41,990 nucleotides of DNA from Deltaproteobacteria bacterium (GTDB taxonomy: Bacteria > Myxococcota_A > UBA9042 > PHBI01), in NCBI GenBank assembly GCA_011526585.1, contig WYBB01000055.1, forward strand, positions 1 to 41,990, read 5' to 3'. Each line of letters starts with the position of its first letter. The first letter of the stretch is position 1. The notes beneath the pieces were generated by a model. It saw only the letters and a program-made list of their open reading frames with translations. It was not told the origin of the DNA and searched no databases. Below are positions 30,374 through 41,990 of this stretch, piece after piece. Made by a program: the position numbers and the translations under genes.

Positions 30374-31201
30374 TCAGCGGCCGATGCGGAAGCGCAGATC
30401 GAGGCGCGCCAGCGTCTCGAGCACACGCCCGCCGACCAGCGCGCCGCCGGCCTTCGTCAGGTGGATGCGATCGGGCTGGCGATACCAGACGCGCTGGGGG
30501 CGAGGGCCGGCCAGCGTCTCGCCGAAGCGCAGCCACGAGCCGTCGGGGTTCGACGAGAGCGGGAACATGTCGACCCAGTGCACGCCCGCCAGGCCCGAGA
30601 CGGCGCGGCGCTGCTCCTGCCGGACGCGCGTGACCGCCGCGCGCGCCCCGTCCCAGCCGCGGTTGGTCGGCGAGAGCAGCACCACCTCGGGCACGCGCTC
30701 GGCGAGCATGCGCGCGAACGCGCGATAGCGTCCGCGGTAGGCGCGGCGCCAGGCCGCCTCGTCCTGCCACTGGATGCGATCGCCCAGGTGCGGCCAGGTG
30801 AGGCGCTGCACGTCGTTGGCCCCGAGCATCGCGATCACGAGGTCGGGCTTCACCTCGTCGATGAGGCGCTCGGCCTCGGCGAACCAGTCGAAGAACTCGG
30901 GGCGGGCCAGGCCGCTCGACGGCTTGCCGCGGATCTTCACCAGGTGGCCCTGGCGCATGAACGCCTTGCGCAGCACGTGGCCGAGCGGGCCGAAGAAGTT
31001 CGAGTCGCCGATGAGGAGCACGCGCGGGGCGTCGGCCGCCGGCGCCGGGAAGCGCTCGCCGCCGAGCCAGATCGCGCCCTGGGCGCGCGCGGCGTCCGGG
31101 CCGCGCGGGCGTCGCGCCTCGGCCGGCACGGCCACGCCGAGCGCGAGCGAGACGAGCGACACGATGACGGCGAAGGGCCCGGGGCGCATCACGGCGACCA
31201 T
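30374..31201 (-). CDS. Secreted SGNH/GDSL-type hydrolase
   Basis: The 275-residue protein has an export signal (FAVIVSLVSLALGVAVPAEA). An alternative start at ATG 31189 removes four residues and gives an equally good signal. SGNH motifs are Ser67 in LLIGDSNFFG, a Gly block at about 95-98 (SSGLARPEFF), Asn129 in LGANDVQ, and Asp244 and His247 in PDRIHLT. These form the serine hydrolase active site. Such enzymes (DUF459-like) often deacetylate or hydrolyse esters on envelope polymers. No clear Shine-Dalgarno sequence precedes either ATG. It is 74 bases from the divergent amrS gene. Confidence 0.85.
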   Translation of the reverse strand: MVAVMRPGPFAVIVSLVSLALGVAVPAEARRPRGPDAARAQGAIWLGGERFPAPAADAPRVLLIGDSNFFGPLGHVLRKAFMRQGHLVKIRGKPSSGLARPEFFDWFAEAERLIDEVKPDLVIAMLGANDVQRLTWPHLGDRIQWQDEAAWRRAYRGRYRAFARMLAERVPEVVLLSPTNRGWDGARAAVTRVRQEQRRAVSGLAGVHWVDMFPLSSNPDGSWLRFGETLAGPRPQRVWYRQPDRIHLTKAGGALVGGRVLETLARLDLRFRIGR

Positions 31202-31275
31202 GCCAGAGATCGGCGCCCCTGAGAATCTTCGTCGCCGACCTTGGCGATGGTCCGCCCGGGGCGCATGCTTTCGCG

Positions 31276-32367
31276 GTGAGCGAGCAGATCCCGAGCCGCA
31301 TCGACGAGGTCCACCCCGGCCGCTGGTGGCACGCGCTCGACGACGGGCGCCTCCAGTGCGACCTCTGCCCGCGCCACTGTCGCCTGCACGAGGGGCAGCG
31401 CGCCTTCTGCTTCGTGCGCGCGCGCCAGGACGACCAGATCGTGGTCACGACCTGGGGCCGGAGCACCGGCTTCTGCATCGACCCGATCGAGAAGAAACCG
31501 CTCAACCACTTCCTGACCGGCAGCGCGGTGCTCTCGTTCGGCACCGCCGGCTGCAACCTCGGCTGCCGCTTCTGCCAGAACTGGGACATCTCGAAGTCGC
31601 GCGAGGTCGAGCGCCTCTCCGAGCGCGCGACGCCCGAGGCGATCGCCCGGGCCGCGCTGCGCTCCGGCGCCAAGAGCGTCGCCTTCACCTACAACGACCC
31701 GGTGATCTGGGCGGAGTACGCGCTCGACTGCGCCGCCGCCTGCCGCGCGCTCGGCCTCAAGACCGTCGCCGTCACCGCCGGCTACATCGGCCAGAGTGCG
31801 CGCGGGGAGTTCTTCGCCGGCATGGACGCCGCCAACGTCGACCTCAAGGCGTTCACCGAGGACTTCTACAAGAAGCTCTGCTTCGCCGAGCTCGCGCCCG
31901 TCAAGGAGACCCTCGCCTGGCTCGTGCACGAATCGAAGGTGTGGGTCGAGGTCACGACCCTCTTGATCCCCGGCCACAACGACAGCGACGCCGAGCTGCA
32001 CGCGCTGACCGAATGGTTCGCAAGCGCGCTCGGGCCCGACGTGCCGCTGCACTTCTCGGCGTTCCATCCCGACTTCAAGATGATGCAGACGCCGCCGACC
32101 CCGCCCGAGACGCTGACGCGCGCGCGCGCGATCGCCCGCGCCAACGGGCTCCGTTACGTCTACACCGGCAACGTGCACGACGTGGAGGGCGGCACCACCT
32201 TCTGCCCGGGCTGCGGTGACGCGCTCATCGTGCGTGACTGGTACGAGATCCTGAAGTATGGCCTCGAGGACGGCGCGTGCTCGCGCTGTCACCTGCCGAT
32301 CCCCGGCGTATGGGACGAGGCCGCGGGGACCTGGGGCGCCCGCCGCGCTCCGATCAGGATCCTCTGA
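31276..32367 (+). CDS. amrS: AmmeMemoRadiSam system radical SAM enzyme AmrS
   Basis: The 363-residue protein matches AmrS: N-terminal Cys cluster LQCDLCPRHC (Cys28, 31, 35) and Cys45, then the radical SAM motif GCNLGCRFCQNW (Cys93, 97, 100), which binds the 4Fe-4S cluster and SAM. NDPVIWAEY and VKETLAWLVHESKVWVEVTT are typical family segments. The C-terminal tail has CPGCGDALI and CSRCHLP, a zinc-ribbon-like end. AmrS is named for its association with AMMECR1 and MEMO1 genes, but neither is in the window and its reaction is not settled. The frame opens with GTG at 31276, in a 74-base gap shared with the SGNH gene. It is followed after 27 bases by the hydrolase lipoprotein gene. Confidence 0.92.
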   Translation: MSEQIPSRIDEVHPGRWWHALDDGRLQCDLCPRHCRLHEGQRAFCFVRARQDDQIVVTTWGRSTGFCIDPIEKKPLNHFLTGSAVLSFGTAGCNLGCRFCQNWDISKSREVERLSERATPEAIARAALRSGAKSVAFTYNDPVIWAEYALDCAAACRALGLKTVAVTAGYIGQSARGEFFAGMDAANVDLKAFTEDFYKKLCFAELAPVKETLAWLVHESKVWVEVTTLLIPGHNDSDAELHALTEWFASALGPDVPLHFSAFHPDFKMMQTPPTPPETLTRARAIARANGLRYVYTGNVHDVEGGTTFCPGCGDALIVRDWYEILKYGLEDGACSRCHLPIPGVWDEAAGTWGARRAPIRIL

Positions 32368-32394
32368 GCGGTCGCGTCCTCGAGGAGCGCGATC

Positions 32395-33966
32395 ATGCTG
32401 CGATATCAGTGGACCCTGGCGTCCGTGGCCCTGGTGGTGATCGGCTGCGGCAAGTCCGCGAGCGAGGTCACGCCCGATGCGTCCTCGGCCAGCACCGGGG
32501 CGCCTCCCACGGCGAGCGCCGACGACGCAGCCCAGGCCGTTGCCGATGTCGCGGAGGCGAACCCCGACGCCGGTCGAACCGCCGCCGCTCCCGACGCCGG
32601 CCAGGCCGACATCGCCGCGGCGCCGCCGCGCTACTTCCGCGGGCGCATCGAGCTGCCCGGCGAGATCGTGGTCGGCGCCAACGTCGTCATCACGGGCGAC
32701 ACCGGTACGATCGACATCCCGCTGCAGCAGCTCACCAAGGCGCCGATCCACGACGCGCGCGCCGACGAGCGCGAGGTCAGCTTCGGCTTCACACCCCCGG
32801 GCGCCCCCGCCGAGGTCGTCGTGCGCTTCACGGCAAAGAAGAACGACGGCGACGACGGCTACAGCGGCGAGGTCGACCAGCTCGGAACGAAGCTGCCGCT
32901 ACGCCTCGTGCCGGTCGCAAGCGCCGAGGACTTCGTCGCCAAGCGCCCGCAGACGCCGCGGCCGCCGTTTGCCTACAAGACCGAGCAGCTCGCCCTGAAG
33001 GTCGACGGCGCGGAGCTCGGCTGCACTCTGAGCCTGCCCGAGGCAGAGGGCGCGCGCCACCCGGCCGTGGTGATGTTCACCGGCTCCGGCCCGCAGGATC
33101 GCGACGAGACGATCTTCGAGCACAAGCCCTTCCTCGTCATCGCGCACGCGCTGGCCAACGCGAAGGTCGCGTCCTTGCGCTGCGACGACCGCGGCGTCGG
33201 CCAGTCGACCGGCGACCCGGCGGCGGGACACATCGGGGTCTTCGCCGCCGACGGCCTGGCGATGATCCGCGCGCTCGGCGAGCGGCCCGAGATCGACGCG
33301 AAGAAGATCGGCGTGCTCGGCCACTCCGAGGGCGGCATCGTCGCGGCCGAGCTCCTCGCCCAGGGCGAGGCGGCCTTCGGGGTCCTGCTCGCCGGACCGG
33401 CGCGCTCGGGGCGCGAGGTCTCGCTCAAGCAGAACATGGACGCGCTGATCGCGCAGGGCGTCTCGCCCGACAAGGCCACCGTGGTGGAGCAGGCGGTTGA
33501 CGCGCTCTTCGGCGCCGTCGCCGACGACGCCGAGCCGAGCGTGGTCGAGGCCAAGGTCGCCGCGCTGGCCGAGGCGGTGGTCGCGGCGCGCGCGCCGTCC
33601 GAGGGAGGGCCTCCGGCGGCGGCGCTGACCGCCGAGTTCATGCAGCTCGCCAAGAGCCCGTGGCTGCGCTCGTGGGTGAAGTCCAAGCCGGCCGAGACGC
33701 TGGCCAGGAGCAAGGCGCCGATCCTCGCGCTCTACGGCGAGAAGGACACCCAGGTGCCGGGCGCCGATCACGCGGCGGTCTTGAAGCAGGCCTTCGAAAA
33801 GGCGAAGAAGGAGGGCGGCGAGGTCGAGGTGATCCTCGGGGCCAACCACCTCTTCCAGGCGGCCAAGACCGGAAAGTTCAGTGAATACGAGGAAATCGAG
33901 GAGACGATCCAGCCCTCGGTACTCTCGCGGATCGTCGGCTGGATCGAGAAGCAGGTCGCGCAGTGA
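32395..33966 (+). CDS. Alpha/beta hydrolase lipoprotein
   Basis: The 523-residue product has lipobox Cys18 (ASVALVVIGC). An Ala/Asp-rich linker (20-78) and a beta-rich domain (about 79-195, FRGRIELPGEIVVGANVVI) precede an alpha/beta hydrolase (about 196-523). The fold has HPAVVMFTGSGPQDRDE, DDRGVGQST, nucleophile Ser311 in VLGHSEGGIVAAE, acid Asp451 in LYGEKDTQVP and His485 in GANHLFQ. The triad is complete. The GxGPxDRDE pattern is typical of bacterial S9-like dienelactone hydrolase relatives. Substrate unknown. Its stop overlaps the next start (GTGA), suggesting coupled translation with the DUF3347-like lipoprotein. Confidence 0.86.
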   Translation: MLRYQWTLASVALVVIGCGKSASEVTPDASSASTGAPPTASADDAAQAVADVAEANPDAGRTAAAPDAGQADIAAAPPRYFRGRIELPGEIVVGANVVITGDTGTIDIPLQQLTKAPIHDARADEREVSFGFTPPGAPAEVVVRFTAKKNDGDDGYSGEVDQLGTKLPLRLVPVASAEDFVAKRPQTPRPPFAYKTEQLALKVDGAELGCTLSLPEAEGARHPAVVMFTGSGPQDRDETIFEHKPFLVIAHALANAKVASLRCDDRGVGQSTGDPAAGHIGVFAADGLAMIRALGERPEIDAKKIGVLGHSEGGIVAAELLAQGEAAFGVLLAGPARSGREVSLKQNMDALIAQGVSPDKATVVEQAVDALFGAVADDAEPSVVEAKVAALAEAVVAARAPSEGGPPAAALTAEFMQLAKSPWLRSWVKSKPAETLARSKAPILALYGEKDTQVPGADHAAVLKQAFEKAKKEGGEVEVILGANHLFQAAKTGKFSEYEEIEETIQPSVLSRIVGWIEKQVAQ

Positions 33967-34460
33967 TTCGGTGGATCTCGGTGTTGGTGGTGGGGATGGT
34001 GGCGGGTGCGTGTGGCAAGGCGGCCGAGGAGGCGCCTCCCGCGAACGCGCCGGCGGCGGCGCCGGCCGAGGTGAAGAAGGCCGAGCGACCCGCGCTCGTG
34101 CAGGGCTACGAGTCGCTGCGCGATCGGCTGGCCGACGACGATCTGGCCGGCTCGAAGAAGGCGGCGCTGGCGCTCGCCGAGACGGCGACGCAGGGCGGCG
34201 AGGCGGCGCTGTCCGAGGCGGCGAAGCAGGTCGAGGCGAGCCCCGATCTCGACAAGGCGCGCCTGGCCTTCGGTGAGGTCTCCAAGGCCTACCTGACCGT
34301 GCTCGACAAGAAACCCGAGCTCAAGGCCGGCCTCGTCGCGTTCCGCTGTCCGATGGCCGAGGGCTACCAGAAGTGGGTGCAGGTCGACGAGCCGATGAAG
34401 AACCCCTACATGGGCAAGGCCATGCTCGAGTGCGGCTCGAAGGTCGAGCTCGCACCGTGA
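33963..34460 (+). CDS. DUF3347-like lipoprotein with Cys/Met metal signature
   Basis: The 165-residue lipoprotein (GTG start overlapping the previous stop; Cys17 in VVGMVAGAC) has a helical middle (about 40-115) and a C-terminal motif, FRCPMAEGYQ, then NPYMGKAMLECG. That places Cys129, Met131, Met150, Met154 and Cys157 together, as in DUF3347 proteins that accompany copper or other soft-metal efflux systems. No efflux pump is in the window. A role in binding or sensing a thiophilic metal at the cell surface is inferred. The stop is 15 bases before yebC. Confidence 0.78.
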   Translation: MIRWISVLVVGMVAGACGKAAEEAPPANAPAAAPAEVKKAERPALVQGYESLRDRLADDDLAGSKKAALALAETATQGGEAALSEAAKQVEASPDLDKARLAFGEVSKAYLTVLDKKPELKAGLVAFRCPMAEGYQKWVQVDEPMKNPYMGKAMLECGSKVELAP

Positions 34461-34475
34461 TCAGGAGCCGTTGAG

Positions 34476-35195
34476 ATGGGACGCGCATTCGCAAACCGCA
34501 AGCAGTCGATGATGGCGCGCTGGGACAAGATGGCCAAGGCCTTCACCCGCGCCGGCAAGGACATCGCCATCGCCATCAAGGCCGGCGGGCCGAGCCCCGA
34601 GGCCAACCCCGCGCTCAAGCGCGCGATCCAGAACGCGCGCGCGGTGGCGATGCCCAAGGAGAAGATCGAGGCCGCCATCAAGCGCGCCTCGGGCAACAAC
34701 GCCGAGGTCTACGAGGAGATCCTCTACGAGGGCTACGCGCCTCACGGGATCGCCGTCCTCGTCGAGTGCGCGACCGACAACCCGACGCGCACCGTCGCCA
34801 ACGTGCGCATGTGCTTCAACAAGAAGAACGGCAACCTCGGCCAGAGCGGCAGCGTGAGCTTCCTCTTCAAGAAGATGGGCGTCATCAAGGTGCTGCGCGA
34901 GGGGCTCGACAGGGACACGCTCGAGCTCGAGATGATCGACCACGGCCTCGAAGAGCTCGAGGACGACGAGCACGACAAGGGCCCGATCTACGTCTTGCGC
35001 TCGGCCTTCAACGACTTCGGCGCCCTGCAGCAGGGCGTCGAGGCGCGCGGTATCAACCCGGTCTCCTCGGAGACCGAGTGGATCCCGCTGACCACCATCG
35101 AGCTGCCCGACGACCAGGTCACCGAGGTGCTCGAGCTCGTCGACAAGCTCGAGCAGGACGACGACGTGCAGCGCGTCTTCGTCAACCTGGCGTGA
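34476..35195 (+). CDS. yebC: YebC/PmpR-family protein
   Basis: The 239-residue protein fits the YebC/TACO1 family. It starts with MGRAFANRKQSMMARWDK and continues with KAGKDIAIAIKAGG-like and NPALKRAIQNARAVAMPKEKIE segments. Central motifs are EEILYEGYAPHGIAVLVECA and KGNLGQSGSVSFLF-like sequence. Members act as transcription regulators (PmpR) or help ribosomes through difficult sequences (YebC and TACO1); which applies cannot be told from sequence. GGAG lies shortly before the ATG. yebC is often next to ruvC, which is not seen here. The last 14 bases overlap the convergent nucleotidyltransferase gene. Confidence 0.93.
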   Translation: MGRAFANRKQSMMARWDKMAKAFTRAGKDIAIAIKAGGPSPEANPALKRAIQNARAVAMPKEKIEAAIKRASGNNAEVYEEILYEGYAPHGIAVLVECATDNPTRTVANVRMCFNKKNGNLGQSGSVSFLFKKMGVIKVLREGLDRDTLELEMIDHGLEELEDDEHDKGPIYVLRSAFNDFGALQQGVEARGINPVSSETEWIPLTTIELPDDQVTEVLELVDKLEQDDDVQRVFVNLA

Positions 35196-35742
35196 CCCGA
35201 GCCCAGATCGCTTCGAGCGAGAGGGCATCGATCCAATGCTTGAGTGAGGCCTGATCGAGGTCATCGCCGAGAGTAGCCACCATCGCGCGCACGTCGCGCA
35301 GGTGCTTCTCGGCGCCGCCCTCCCGGAAGTATTCCAACTTCCTGATGATTACGTACTCGGGCGGCGCGAGCCAGAACGCGCCGGGCCCGGGTCCGCTGCG
35401 CCGCCGCCGCGCGAAGGCCCAGCCGTGCAGCGGGCTCGTACCGCTCAGGTACACGTCGGCCTTGAAGCCCGACCCGTGATGGATGATGTTGAAGTGTCCG
35501 TGGGTGCGGCGGCGCAGCTCGACGCGCAGCGCCTCGTCGGGAGGCAGATAGAACGCCTCCGGCGGGAACGCCGCCTCGAGTCGCGGCAGGTCGGCGTCGC
35601 GGAGCGTCACGACCAGATCGATGTCGTGCGTGAGGCGTGGCTCTCCATAGACGAGGCTGGCGACGGAGCCGGTCACGAAGTACGGGACGCCCAGCTCCTC
35701 GAGCGGAGCCAGGAAGACCGCGAAGAGCTCAGGTGGTTGCAA
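35182..35742 (-). CDS. Nucleotidyltransferase-like protein, two-gene module with a small partner
   Basis: The 186-residue protein starts at TTG 35742, with GGGAG about 9 bases upstream; the previous gene's stop overlaps it by 14 bases. It has the polymerase-beta-type motif TGSVASLVYGEPRLTHDIDL, giving Gly25, Ser26, Asp40 and Asp42, and a third acidic residue Asp96 in GFKADVYL, so the metal-binding triad is complete. Similar proteins occur in toxin-antitoxin and AbiEii-like systems. It follows a 65-residue protein in the same operon and its end overlaps the end of yebC. Activity and target are unknown. Confidence 0.75.
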   Translation of the reverse strand: MQPPELFAVFLAPLEELGVPYFVTGSVASLVYGEPRLTHDIDLVVTLRDADLPRLEAAFPPEAFYLPPDEALRVELRRRTHGHFNIIHHGSGFKADVYLSGTSPLHGWAFARRRRSGPGPGAFWLAPPEYVIIRKLEYFREGGAEKHLRDVRAMVATLGDDLDQASLKHWIDALSLEAIWARVTPG

Positions 35743-35926
35743 GCAGGAATATCTCCCGCACCCGCGCGCGGACCCGCTCCTCGGTCCACTCCGGATGCTG
35801 AAGGCGGATGGCCTCGGTCTTGAGGTGCCGCGCAGACCAGTAGAGCGCGATCGCCTGCTCGATCTTCTGCTCCGCGCTCATCCTGCGATAGGCCGCGATC
35901 TGGGCCAGGTGAAGTGGCTCGTCCAT
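35729..35926 (-). CDS. Small helical partner of the nucleotidyltransferase
   Basis: A 65-residue protein starting at ATG 35926 (MDEPLHLAQIAAYRRMS). Longer starts at 35941 and 35977 exist, but this one follows a GGATGG-like ribosome binding site and matches the usual length I recall for its relatives. It is entirely helical, rich in charged residues, and ends VREIFLLATT. Small proteins with this pattern often precede nucleotidyltransferase-like genes. An antitoxin or specificity role is a hypothesis. Stop and next start overlap by 14 bases, giving tight coupling. Confidence 0.65.
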   Translation of the reverse strand: MDEPLHLAQIAAYRRMSAEQKIEQAIALYWSARHLKTEAIRLQHPEWTEERVRARVREIFLLATT

Positions 35927-35998
35927 GACACGGCCATCCATAGCGCACAACGCTGATCGGTGGCCACGATCGGCCACCGATCAGAGCTCGGGTCGAGC

Positions 35999-41990
<5,992 letters not shown>

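Overview
The window is GC-rich throughout. Its gene content points to a member of the Myxococcota (the former Deltaproteobacteria myxobacterial group). The strongest evidence is a MYXO-CTERM-like C-terminal tail (GGGC motif, hydrophobic helix, Arg-rich end) on the giant surface protein at the right edge. A transmembrane Ser/Thr kinase with a PEGA domain, DUF4388 and TPR-PEGA proteins, MopE-like Cys/Asp motif arrays and an abundance of lipoproteins agree with it. No rRNA, tRNA, CRISPR array, integrase or insertion sequence was seen. No gap between genes exceeds about 210 bp.

Layout. (1) 1-5.7 kb: an OsmC peroxidase, a DUF4388 protein, a secreted papain-like protease lipoprotein with two P-domains, and a lipase-like lipoprotein. 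(2) 5.9-11.3 kb: an 1800-residue lipoprotein carrying 17 copies of a MopE-like metal-binding motif. (3) 11.3-16 kb, minus strand: a Ser/Thr kinase with PEGA domain, then rsmD, then a LanM-like gene whose start overlaps the end of rsmD. (4) 16.2-24.5 kb: envelope proteins, namely a repeat lipoprotein overlapping a second lipoprotein, a tail-fibre-like secreted protein, a TPR-PEGA protein, a lipoprotein with a DTAVATP repeat, and a lipoprotein with four PPC-like domains. It ends in a palindromic intergenic element. (5) 24.6-30 kb: a secreted Cys-containing protein, an aldolase-like PLP enzyme with a PPP-type phosphatase, and a two-gene minus-strand unit (a VQ-rich glycine-zipper protein and a helical partner). 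(6) 30-35.2 kb: a PHA-granule family protein, an SGNH hydrolase, the radical SAM enzyme AmrS, a hydrolase lipoprotein overlapping a DUF3347-like lipoprotein, and YebC. (7) 35.2-42 kb: a nucleotidyltransferase with a small partner, and a giant surface protein (Cys-rich modules, 12 Ig-like repeats, seven TSP3 repeats, MYXO-CTERM) whose N-terminus lies beyond the window.

How they work together. Most products are envelope or secreted proteins: nine have a convincing lipobox. The most unusual candidates for new biology are the LanM-like protein with an intact dehydratase signature but no zinc ligands in its cyclase half and no nearby precursor peptide, the VQ-rich glycine-zipper protein with its linked partner, and the nucleotidyltransferase pair. 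Functional links between neighbours are inferred from spacing and overlap only.
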